From positions 1-30,951 of IMG/VR virus record IMGVR_UViG_3300035698_009459: a DNA stretch of 30,951 nucleotides. One strand, 5' to 3'. Shown here piece after piece: positions 7,718 through 12,807 of the stretch. This DNA is from a virus. The notes below the pieces were generated by a model, which had not been told where the DNA came from, did not search any database, and saw nothing but the letters and a program-made list of their open reading frames with translations. The translations under genes and the position numbers were made by a program. How positions within the stretch are numbered: the stretch's first letter is position 1; each line of letters opens with the position of its first letter.

Positions 7718-8044
7718 ATGAGTGAACAAGAAAAATCAATGTTAAAGCAGCAGCACGACGCGGTTAGCGCACTTAATAAAGCATTAGATGATTTACTGAA
7801 GCTTAGAGTGCCGCTTATAGTCATGTCAAAAGATAAACCGGACACGCCTGACTATCACTCTCTGATAATAGAGATAGAGAGTCATGAGGAGACTCATAAG
7901 GTAGAAGGCTCTACATTTGTAGTTGCAAACTTGTACATAGAACCGATTTCTGTCGTAATAGCAAAAGCTAAGGAAATGATGGCAGACAAGGGATTAAAGA
8001 CCGGTAGTGGCGGTGGTGGCAGGGACCCTTATGATATCAAATAA
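7718..8044 (+). CDS. Hypothetical early protein, 108 residues
   Basis: Follows SSB by 18 nt with a TTAGGAA ribosome site. The N-terminal 35 residues form an amphipathic helix (KQQHDAVSALNKALDDLLKL). The middle alternates hydrophobic residues like beta strands (YHSLIIEIESHEE, then TFVVANLYIEPISVVIAKA). The tail is a Gly-rich linker, SGGGGRDPYDIK. The lysine- and glutamate-rich, soluble character and linkage to SSB suggest a DNA-metabolism accessory, but no family is recognised. Confidence 0.55.
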   Translation: MSEQEKSMLKQQHDAVSALNKALDDLLKLRVPLIVMSKDKPDTPDYHSLIIEIESHEETHKVEGSTFVVANLYIEPISVVIAKAKEMMADKGLKTGSGGGGRDPYDIK

Positions 8045-8061
8045 AAAGTAGGATAGCCCTA

Positions 8062-8244
8062 ATGTCGAACCCTTTAGATGATGCACATGAAAAGTTAAAC
8101 AAAGCACTAGCTGTAGTTAAACTGCTAAAATCTGAGGGTTGCGACAACGTTAAAATGATTCAAGCCCGAAAAGTAGTGGCAACCACCCTAGACGAACTAC
8201 TCGAAGTGGCAGCTAAGCAAGATACCGATCTAAAGCCTCTATAG
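8062..8244 (+). CDS. Small helical protein, 60 residues
   Basis: Last gene of the rightward early operon, with an AGGAT ribosome site. It is almost entirely amphipathic helix (DDAHEKLNKALAVVKLLKSE, then KMIQARKVVATTLDELLEVA), suggesting a small helical bundle or dimer. The N-terminal heptad pattern resembles the first helix of the preceding 108-residue protein, so the two may pair. Its 3' end overlaps the convergent VRR-NUC gene by 32 bp. Confidence 0.5.
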   Translation: MSNPLDDAHEKLNKALAVVKLLKSEGCDNVKMIQARKVVATTLDELLEVAAKQDTDLKPL

Positions 8245-8575
8245 CCTCAAGACTACCAAAGCAAACCTCAACCCTGTAGCCCTGCTCCTTCAGTCTACTA
8301 ATCATATCTATCTGATTCTTAGAAAGTCTCCCTGGCGGCTTTCCTAGCTCCGCTGGCGACTTCATTTCAATGAATAATCCAGGATAAACGAGAGTAGGGA
8401 CCGCCAACATTAAATCAGGCACTCCAGAAGTAACACCCTCGGCTTTTAGCTTGACAGCTTCCCTAACATCCCTAGAGCCACCATTAGGTATAGAAAATAA
8501 TAGCTTCTCGTATCTAGGGTATGCTAACTTGAAATATTGAATCAAAGCTTTTTGGTGCTTATGTTCCCTGCTCAT
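8213..8575 (-). CDS. VRR-NUC domain nuclease
   Basis: 120 residues, a stand-alone VRR-NUC domain of the PD-(D/E)XK superfamily. Key residues: the N-terminal HQKALIQYF helix, the SIPNGG turn at 28-33, Asp54 in GVPDLML, Glu70-x-Lys72 in FIEMK, and the LSKNQ helix start near 84-88. Viral single-domain VRR-NUC proteins are known or proposed to cut branched DNA, acting like Holliday-junction resolvases. It is the only leftward gene in its neighbourhood, convergent with the SSB operon and divergent from the 66-residue gene, right next to the probable origin. It may resolve replication and recombination intermediates before packaging. Confidence 0.88.
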   Translation of the reverse strand: MSREHKHQKALIQYFKLAYPRYEKLLFSIPNGGSRDVREAVKLKAEGVTSGVPDLMLAVPTLVYPGLFIEMKSPAELGKPPGRLSKNQIDMISRLKEQGYRVEVCFGSLEAIEALDRYLA

Positions 8576-8594
8576 TAAAACCCCCGGAGGCTAT

Positions 8595-8795
8595 ATGTGG
8601 CATACAATAGTACAAGCCGCGACCGCTATCATCTCCCTATTCTCCAAATGTAGACAGTCAAACGATGACATAGAGGGCGTTAATATCGAACTCAATAATA
8701 GCTATAACACAGCCATCACCATAAGTAGACGCCAAGACAAAAAACAGGCCAGCATCGAAGAAACAAAACCCTACAGATTTATATATACCGTCTAA
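8595..8795 (+). CDS. Small hypothetical protein beside the origin
   Basis: 66 residues with an excellent GGAGG ribosome site, divergent from VRR-NUC with only 19 bp between the start codons. The N-terminus (MWHTIVQAATAIISLFSKC) is hydrophobic enough for one membrane helix or a signal; the remainder is polar with many Asn and Lys. It ends where the repeat-rich origin region begins. Function unknown. Confidence 0.5.
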   Translation: MWHTIVQAATAIISLFSKCRQSNDDIEGVNIELNNSYNTAITISRRQDKKQASIEETKPYRFIYTV

Positions 8796-8869
8796 CGCAC
8801 AATACGCACAATACGCATTATTTAAAAACATGTAAGCAACGAGCCTTCAAAACCATACAAAACCCCTTT

Positions 8870-8979
8870 GATCGAGTAATGATCGAGTAATGATCGAGTA
8901 ATGATCGAGTAATGATCGAGTAATGATCGAGTAATGATCGAGTAATGATCGAGCACTGGTCGAGTACTGGTCGAGTAAG
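8870..8979. repeat. Iteron array: ten 11-bp GATC repeats
   Basis: Seven perfect tandem copies of GATCGAGTAAT start at 8870, 8881, 8892, 8903, 8914, 8925 and 8936. Three diverged copies follow (GATCGAGCACT, GGTCGAGTACT, GGTCGAGTAAG), ending at 8979. The period equals one helical turn, so a bound initiator would line up on one face of the DNA. Eight copies carry GATC, the Dam methylation site, which could tie activity to the methylation state if the host has Dam. Confidence 0.9.
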
Positions 8980-8981
8980 CG

Positions 8982-9120
8982 CCCCTAAAGTCTGACTTAT
9001 CGTGACTCAGACCCCTACTCAGACCCCAAACTCAGCTTTGTACCCCCTAAAACCCAGCTTTGTACCCCCTAAAGTCTGACTTATCGTGACTCAGACCCTA
9101 CTCAGACCCCTACTCAGACC
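8982..9120. repeat. Duplicated compound repeat with AAGTCTGACTT palindrome
   Basis: A block of about 33 bp, starting CCCCTAAAGTCTGACTTATC and continuing GTGACTCAGACCC, occurs at 8982 and again at 9066. Each copy is followed by one or two TACTCAGACCC units. Between them CAGCTTTGTACCCCCTAAA is itself doubled. The core AAGTCTGACTT (8988-8998 and 9072-9082) is an odd palindrome that also occurs in the terminase leader at 6138-6148. Confidence 0.8.
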
Positions 9121-9144
9121 CTAACACCTGGGTCGACAATGGGT

Positions 9145-9150
9145 TATAAT
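9145..9150 (+). promoter_or_regulatory. Possible -10 box of a small origin transcript
   Basis: TATAAT is flanked by the inverted pair CAATG (9137-9141) and CATTG (9151-9155). No good -35 box is seen 16-18 bp upstream. Thirty bases downstream is an intrinsic terminator, so a short untranslated RNA of roughly 55-65 nt could be made here, as at some plasmid origins. Confidence 0.35.
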
Positions 9151-9179
9151 CATTGCCCTATAGTCTTTTTTTCGTTTTG

Positions 9180-9213
9180 CTCCGCTGGTTGCCTCCGGCG
9201 GGGTTATTCTTTT
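9180..9213 (+). terminator. Intrinsic terminator inside the origin region
   Basis: CTCCGC (9180-9185) pairs with GCGGGG (9198-9203), with an inner TGG/CC pairing. It is followed on the plus strand by TTATTCTTTT. It would end any rightward transcript started near 9150, before the second half of the repeats. Confidence 0.6.
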
Positions 9214-9229
9214 ACTAAATTATTCGCCC

Positions 9230-9301
9230 AGTTTCGACCCAGTTTTGTCCCAGTTTTGTCCCAGTTTCGACACGTTTCGACACGTTTCGACACGTTTGCA
9301 C
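9230..9301. repeat. Seven 10-11-bp GTTT-type tandem repeats
   Basis: Four 11-bp units (AGTTTCGACCC, AGTTTTGTCCC twice, AGTTTCGACAC), then two 10-bp GTTTCGACAC units and a final GTTTGCAC. The change from an 11-bp to a 10-bp period points to separate rounds of expansion. The helical-pitch spacing again suits stacked protein binding. Confidence 0.85.
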
Positions 9302-9507
9302 TAATCCCTGAAATTACCTGCTACACTGGTCGATGGCCTACCACATCTATCACCAATTGTAACGGTTTTTTGGGTGCCACCCTAAAACACATCTAGGTGC
9401 CACCCTTTAATTCGACTAAGCATTATCATTTAAGCTGCCCATTACATCGTCCACATTGTCCACATTGTCCAAACTTTTCGAAAATTGTTACGGGGCATCT
9501 CCTCACG

Positions 9508-9666
9508 AAGTTAAGGAGATTTTAGCGATTTCTCACAAAGTTAAGGGGATTTTGGGTGATTCTCAGAAAGTTAAGAGGATTTTGAGACAATTCTGAGAAA
9601 GTTAAGAGGATTTTTAAAAAGTTCAGGGGATTTCGGGTCATCTCCTAAAAAAGTTAAGGGGATGCT
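9508..9666. repeat. Six AAGTTAAGGGGAT-type repeats, mostly about 30 bp apart
   Basis: Units with core AAGTTAAG (one AAGTTCAG) begin at 9508, 9538, 9568, 9599, 9619 and 9651. Each is followed by R-G-G/A-GAT and most by a T-run, and preceded by TCTC or TCTG. Spacings of 30, 30, 31, 20 and 32 bp are close to multiples of the helical turn, and the T-runs in phase suggest curved DNA. Confidence 0.85.
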
Positions 9667-9698
9667 ATTTTATAAATTGCCTGTTATGCTGGTCGATG

Positions 9699-9748
9699 CT
9701 TTAAGAACCTTAAGGGACTTTAAGCTACTTTAAGGGACTTTAAGGACA
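9699..9748. repeat. Five phased TTAAG boxes
   Basis: TTAAG occurs at 9701, 9710, 9720, 9730 and 9740 inside ACTTTAAGG units, a 10-bp period. This closes the repeat region just before the leftward 131-residue gene ends. Confidence 0.8.
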
Positions 9749-9783
9749 TTGTTGCACTAAACCCTGCTACACTGGTTAATGCT

Positions 9784-10179
9784 CTACCATAAGTCCTTTC
9801 TTTCATGTTCCATTATCATCTTCTCATCTAGTTTACTTATCGCTTCTTTCTTCTTAGTTTCTGATTGTTGCTCGTCGTACGCCTTTACTTTCTCGCGCAT
9901 AGCTGTTGTATCGTTGCTGTAGCCGTCGGCTCGTCGTCTTCCGTCATAAGTAGTATCCCAAGGGGCTTGCTTGCTTTCATTGGCTGGGGGGCTTGTAGGG
10001 GTGTTTGTTGGTCTAAGCTCCTCCATGTATGGAGGCTTCATATTTGGGTTTGCGTGCATCTCTATCAGCTCTGCTAAATATTGATAGTTTCTATTGATGA
10101 CAATGAGCGCTTCGGCAGGGGATATAGTGAACTTTTGCGGATTAAAAGACTGGGTGCAGTGTTTGGGTCCGTTTTCCAT
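9784..10179 (-). CDS. Hypothetical protein next to the origin, 131 residues
   Basis: Last gene of the leftward early block, ending at the edge of the repeat region. The ATG at 10179 follows AAGGATGTGAC. The N-terminal half contains a helical segment (SPAEALIVINRNYQYLAELI); then a Pro/Thr/Ser-rich linker (RPTNTPTSPPANES) and a strongly charged helical tail (KKKEAISKLDEKMIMEHERK). This layout of a folded N-terminus, flexible linker and charged tail, beside the iterons, makes it one candidate for an origin-binding factor. No family is recognised and that role is speculative. Confidence 0.55.
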   Translation of the reverse strand: MENGPKHCTQSFNPQKFTISPAEALIVINRNYQYLAELIEMHANPNMKPPYMEELRPTNTPTSPPANESKQAPWDTTYDGRRRADGYSNDTTAMREKVKAYDEQQSETKKKEAISKLDEKMIMEHERKDLW

Positions 10180-10204
10180 GTCACATCCTTGTGCTTATGT
10201 TGAG

Positions 10205-10453
10205 TTAGTACTTTATCATTGCCTGTATTGTAACAAGCTTACTTAACTCGTTGGTCATGAAGTGCGGAGGCCCGAGTGGCTCCCATCCTTTCGATATAGC
10301 TAAGCTTACTTTCTTAACGAATAATTCACTAGTATGGTTACCTGTCGATATAGCTAAGTTTACTTTCTTAACGAATAATTCACTAGTATGGTTACCTGTA
10401 GTCTTACTAAGATAGCCTTTAATGATGGTATATCCTGTTACTTGTCTTTCCAT
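10205..10453 (-). CDS. DUF1737-like small protein with an internal duplication
   Basis: 82 residues. Ends resemble the small DUF1737 family: YTIIKGY near the start and KGWEPLGPPHF after the helix. The middle holds two tandem copies of an 18-residue unit, TGNHTSELFVKKVNLAIS and the same with S for N at one site, encoded by a 54-bp tandem DNA repeat. Removing one copy would give a normal 64-residue family member, so the second copy is a recent insertion that lengthens the helix region. It has an AAAGG ribosome site. Function of the family is unknown. Confidence 0.6.
   Translation of the reverse strand: MERQVTGYTIIKGYLSKTTGNHTSELFVKKVNLAISTGNHTSELFVKKVSLAISKGWEPLGPPHFMTNELSKLVTIQAMIKY
10291..10398. 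repeat. 54-bp in-frame tandem duplication
   Basis: 10291-10344 and 10345-10398 are two adjacent 54-bp copies differing at one base (C at 10305 versus T at 10359). The duplication keeps the reading frame of the 82-residue gene and must be recent. Confidence 0.95.
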
Positions 10454-10465
10454 ATTGTGCCTTTG

Positions 10466-10816
10466 TTAGTTTAAGTCTGTCATTTCAGATTCTTTTGCAT
10501 TAGCTGCAAATCTTTCCAATACTTCTTTGGCGGTGATGGGGGCGCCTTTATAGTTAACCCATGTCGAAAGTATTTTAGCGGCGGCTTTGGCGCTAGGGCT
10601 ACGATTGTCATCGGCGGGATCTTCAATAATTGCCATTTCTGGGTTTTTACGTAAATAAACTGTTCGGCATGATCTACAATTTTTGCCTGGCCCTAATGAA
10701 TCAGAGTCTACAAGCTGCTCAAGGTCAACACCACAATGCGCTTTTCCTTTTATTGGGTCTAAAATATGGTTGGTTCTAGAAACTGGGTTATAAATATACG
10801 TTAACTTTTTCTGCAT
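10466..10816 (-). CDS. Small Cys-containing protein, 116 residues
   Basis: A good GGTGGAG site precedes the ATG at 10816. It has His/Cys residues arranged like a small metal-binding site: HILD near 17-20, HCG at about 27-29 and CRSC at about 47-50, followed by RTVYLRK. The C-terminal half reads SPSAKAAAKILSTWVNYKGA and then a helix with KEVLERFAANAKES. A small zinc-stabilised, DNA- or protein-binding role is possible. No named family is recognised. It lies immediately downstream (in the leftward sense) of the large non-coding stretch. Confidence 0.55.
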   Translation of the reverse strand: MQKKLTYIYNPVSRTNHILDPIKGKAHCGVDLEQLVDSDSLGPGKNCRSCRTVYLRKNPEMAIIEDPADDNRSPSAKAAAKILSTWVNYKGAPITAKEVLERFAANAKESEMTDLN

Positions 10817-11320
10817 CTCTCCACCTTCACTATCAATGTCTGCTTAACCTGTCCCTAAATCTCTATTACATATTCCTTTATGTGGAAACTATAATGCTCA
10901 CTAACCTGCCAGTCAAACCAAGTAAACATCTAAAGTCTAACTGCCTAAACACAAACTAAAACCTAATATATTACTGAAACCCTGAGTAAGCGGAAGCTTT
11001 TAGGCATAGTCCAGCCAGGGGCAGTAGTAAATACCACCCTTGACTAGACCAGCTAACTAATATGAAACCCTTCGGTCACGTATAGCTCGGCGGCATTCCT
11101 GAGTTTTCACCATTGTTACATGGCTGCACTGGCCCCCAGGAGGCGTTAAAGCGGGGATCTTAAGGATTAAGTCACTTCACAACCCTAATTCGGAGAAAGT
11201 AAGCCCGTCGATCTGCCACTATATACACAGTCCTTGCCCGTCACATTGTGCGCCCTTCTGTGTGACAATAACCCTTGGTCAGAACGTAGATACCCCGCTA
11301 GACCCCAAGAGGCATGCTAA
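10817..11320. ncRNA. Gene-free stretch with candidate structured RNA
   Basis: About 500 bp with no credible gene but several pairings. TAGTC/GACTA arms with inner AGGG/CCCT lie around 11007-11046. CCAT/ATGG lies near 11111-11124. GTCACAT (11240-11246) pairs with GTGTGAC (11260-11266). On the plus strand a TATAAT at 10890-10895, with a weak TTACAT 18 bp upstream, could start a transcript that runs to the hairpin terminator at 11675-11705, giving about 0.8 kb of RNA. Read leftward, the same DNA would be a long leader of the 116-residue gene. A 24-residue leftward ORF at 10929-10855 lacks a good ribosome site. Orientation and existence of an RNA are unproven. Confidence 0.3.
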
Positions 11321-11491
11321 TCAAATAAGCACACCCCCTGAGCCATTAAGGCAAAGGGACAAAGAAAGGAAACAAACAGCACGGTTCATTAAGACATCCT
11401 TGTCTTTCACACTAAATGCATAACCCTCAGATCCGTTGAGAGCATCTTTACCTGATAAGGCATTGAACTTAGAGATTTTAGCGTGTATCAT
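11321..11491 (-). CDS. Small hypothetical protein, 56 residues
   Basis: The ATG at 11491 follows GGGAG and overlaps the end of the 42-residue peptide gene by 14 nt, so the two look translationally coupled. The first 38 residues (MIHAKISKFNALSGKDALNG and on through EGYAFSVKDKDVLMNRA) look like an ordinary soluble protein. The last 18 are hydrophobic and Gly-rich (CFLSLSLCLNGSGGVLI), which could be a membrane tail or the remnant of a longer gene cut by a frameshift. No family recognised. Confidence 0.4.
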   Translation of the reverse strand: MIHAKISKFNALSGKDALNGSEGYAFSVKDKDVLMNRAVCFLSLSLCLNGSGGVLI

Positions 11492-11606
11492 TGTGGCTGA
11501 TCTCCCTTTTCTGCCTTGTTTTTGTGGTTAGGGGCGGGTTGACCTTCCCTTTCTTTGCAGTTAGGGGTGGATTGAACTTATCTTTCTTAGTCGTAAGGTT
11601 GTTCAT
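11478..11606 (-). CDS. Repeat-containing basic peptide, 42 residues
   Basis: Starts at ATG 11606 with an AAGAGAA site. The core is two tandem copies of a basic motif, KKDKFNPPLTA and KKGKVNPPLTT, followed by a basic tail (RQKREIS). The nucleotide repeat (about 11525-11590) keeps protein-level similarity while silent bases differ, which favours coding over chance. Very basic with a PPL turn, it might bind nucleic acid or a host protein. Unknown family. A structured plus-strand RNA over the same DNA is the competing reading. Confidence 0.4.
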   Translation of the reverse strand: MNNLTTKKDKFNPPLTAKKGKVNPPLTTKTRQKREISHNDTR

Positions 11607-11640
11607 ATTGATAGTAATTCTCTTTGGTTAGATGAATTCA

Positions 11641-11671
11641 GAGCATATGCCTTCGTACGGCCTCTATGCTC
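11641..11671. other. Hairpin upstream of terminator
   Basis: GAGCATA (11641-11647) pairs with TATGCTC (11665-11671), with inner GCC/GGC pairing around TTCGTAC. It stands 4 bp before the next, longer hairpin. The pair could be the 3' end of a rightward RNA or the folded 5' leader of the leftward peptide genes. Confidence 0.6.
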
Positions 11672-11674
11672 ACT

Positions 11675-11705
11675 CTCCGACTGATGCACTTAGTGTCAGT
11701 CGGAG
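11675..11705 (+). terminator. Strong hairpin, probable rightward terminator
   Basis: CTCCGACTGA (11675-11684) pairs perfectly with TCAGTCGGAG (11696-11705), with inner CAC-TTA-GTG. The plus-strand side is followed by TTTAATTTAAT, a weak but usable T-rich tail; the minus-strand side has none. There is no rightward gene upstream, so it would terminate a non-coding transcript. Confidence 0.55.
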
Positions 11706-11784
11706 TTTAATTTAATAAGCCAGCTTATCGCTGCAACTCACTTAATTGACAAAACACCTTAACATTAATCCGTCTGTATCTCTA

Positions 11785-11945
11785 CGCCCGTACGGGACGA
11801 TTTCGTATACCTCACACTTAAGATCATCCCGAACGGGACGATTTAACCATCAGAACTCAACCCCACCATAGAATCATCCCGAACGGGACGATTTGGCCTT
11901 CAGAACCCAACACCACGCCACAATGATCCCGATCGGGGTGATTTT
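11785..11945. repeat. Array of four regularly spaced palindromes
   Basis: Four near-palindromes with core TCCCGAACGGGA or a variant are centred at about 11791, 11832, 11882 and 11932, so spaced 41, 50 and 50 bp. The best copies read ATCATCCCGAACGGGACGAT plus TT. The intervening 28 bp are also related (both contain CAGAAC, then CAAC), so this is a diverged 50-bp tandem repeat. Dimeric-protein binding sites, or serial small RNA hairpins, are the likeliest functions. A winged-helix regulator is encoded just to the right. Confidence 0.75.
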
Positions 11946-12014
11946 ACAATGCGTATCAACTTGGGTAGAATAACAACGTGTGTTGAGTATATTCATATAT
12001 AGTATCTCCCTTTA

Positions 12015-12045
12015 CCCTGACAGCGTCGCAACTGTCAGGGCTTTT
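12015..12045 (+). terminator. Hairpin terminator next to the regulator gene
   Basis: CCCTGACAG (12015-12023) pairs perfectly with CTGTCAGGG (12032-12040), followed on the plus strand by CTTTT. It lies 13 bp beyond the stop of the leftward regulator gene. The minus-strand side lacks a T-run, so it acts mainly on rightward transcription, again where no rightward gene exists. Confidence 0.6.
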
Positions 12046-12052
12046 AATCCCT

Positions 12053-12367
12053 CTAAAACTTATCAAATAAAATCCTATACCTATTAGCGCCAGCCGTTCC
12101 CTCAGCCCTAATAAGACCAGCTTCGCGTAAACTTCTTATAGTATGAGATACAGTAAACATGCTCACCTCTAACTCCTCACTAACATGAACCATGTTAATT
12201 ATGTCCTCACCACCATACATCTTCTTAAGAAATAAATTAACTACACTCATCTCTAAATCAGACGGCACTCTAATATCGCCGTTTCTTGTAGCAACTATCT
12301 CACTCTTCGCAATAATAGACTCTATATATTCTAACGGGTACTTATCTTCCTGTGCGCTCATTTCCAT
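12053..12367 (-). CDS. Winged-helix transcription regulator
   Basis: 104 residues. Residues 55-84 form a helix-turn-helix (EDIINMVHVSEELEVSMFTV, then SHTIRSLREAGLI) followed by a short wing ending RYRILF, the layout of MarR- or replication-initiator-type winged helices. The N-terminal 50 residues are helical and could dimerise. The gene diverges from the recombination operon across 78 bp that holds a doubled GACTC and a TTGACT box, so it may repress that operon and itself. The palindrome array on its other side is a second candidate target. With no integrase present, a true lysogeny role is uncertain. ATG 12367 follows AAAGGA. Confidence 0.7.
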   Translation of the reverse strand: MEMSAQEDKYPLEYIESIIAKSEIVATRNGDIRVPSDLEMSVVNLFLKKMYGGEDIINMVHVSEELEVSMFTVSHTIRSLREAGLIRAEGTAGANRYRILFDKF

Positions 12368-12445
12368 ATCCTTTGTAATTTGAATTGACTCATGTGACTC
12401 GTCATGTTAATCTTATCGCTCACTAAATGCAAGGGAATGGAAAAC

Positions 12446-12802
12446 ATGGATAATAATCTTGGCTACGATAACACATACAAAAATTTGTTTAATTATATAG
12501 ATGCGTGCATTGCGGGTGCTAGTTATATTGGCTTTGTTGAGCTACCTATTGCTGAGCAAACAAGGATAGCTAGGGCTTGTTATATGTTATCGCCGGACGA
12601 GGTGCAGCATGAAGCTGTGGTAGAGAATGACTATTTTGGTTCATTCACTGTCAGGCTTATGTACGACATATCTAGTGAGTCATTGAGAAAGGCGGTGCTA
12701 ATTTACATGTGTCGTTTTATTGAAGACATTTGGGATCAAAGAATATCACTTGTTAGAGAGTCAGATAATAATAATCATCAACAAGACTACGAAGAAGAGT
12801 AA
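12446..12802 (+). CDS. Hypothetical protein, first gene of recombination operon
   Basis: 118 residues from ATG 12446, which sits 9 nt after AAGGGA; upstream in-frame starts at 12437 and 12404 lack spacing or signal. Helical and acidic: YKNLFNYIDACIAGASYIGF, then LPIAEQTRIARACYML, ending with a Asn/Gln/Glu-rich tail. It is 5 nt before the ERF gene, so probably made with it; a recombination accessory is plausible by context alone. A TTGACT box 17 bp before TAATCT (about 12388-12416) is a fair promoter for the operon. Confidence 0.55.
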   Translation: MDNNLGYDNTYKNLFNYIDACIAGASYIGFVELPIAEQTRIARACYMLSPDEVQHEAVVENDYFGSFTVRLMYDISSESLRKAVLIYMCRFIEDIWDQRISLVRESDNNNHQQDYEEE

Positions 12803-12807
12803 ATAAA

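Larger units (their letters stand above)
8796..9783. other. Repeat-rich gene-free region, probable replication origin
   Basis: 988 bp without a convincing gene, made almost wholly of short repeats. In order: ACGCACAAT-type repeats at 8798-8816; ten 11-bp GATC iterons; a duplicated block around AAGTCTGACTT; a small promoter/terminator pair; 10-11-bp GTTTCGACAC-type repeats; two GGGTGCCACCC palindromes (9372-9382 and 9396-9406); a triple CATTGTCCA stretch (about 9446-9472); six AAGTTAAG units; and five TTAAG boxes at 10-bp spacing. A further motif, CTACACTGGT followed by CGATG or similar, recurs at about 9317, 9680 and 9764. Iterons, GATC richness, AT-rich gaps and phased boxes are typical of plasmid and phage origins. 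No initiator gene is recognised, so the binding protein is unknown. Confidence 0.7.

Noticed and set aside
9139-9396. 85-codon open frame on the plus strand in the repeat region
   Set aside because: No ribosome site, it runs through the terminator and the GTTT repeats, and its translation is merely the repeats read as protein.
10855-10929. 24-codon leftward frame before the 116-residue gene
   Set aside because: Too short and without a convincing ribosome site.
10981-11060. Group I intron core (a TAGTC/GACTA pairing resembling P7)
   Set aside because: The order and sequence of the conserved P/Q/R/S segments do not fit on either strand, and no gene is interrupted.
11785-11945. CRISPR-like array (short palindromic repeat with about 28-bp spacers)
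   Set aside because: Only four units, the spacers are related to each other, and there are no cas genes; it is a diverged tandem repeat.
11874-11996. 40-codon leftward frame with a good GGGAG site
   Set aside because: It runs through the palindrome repeats and ends inside one. The peptide looks arbitrary. Kept only as a possible leader peptide.
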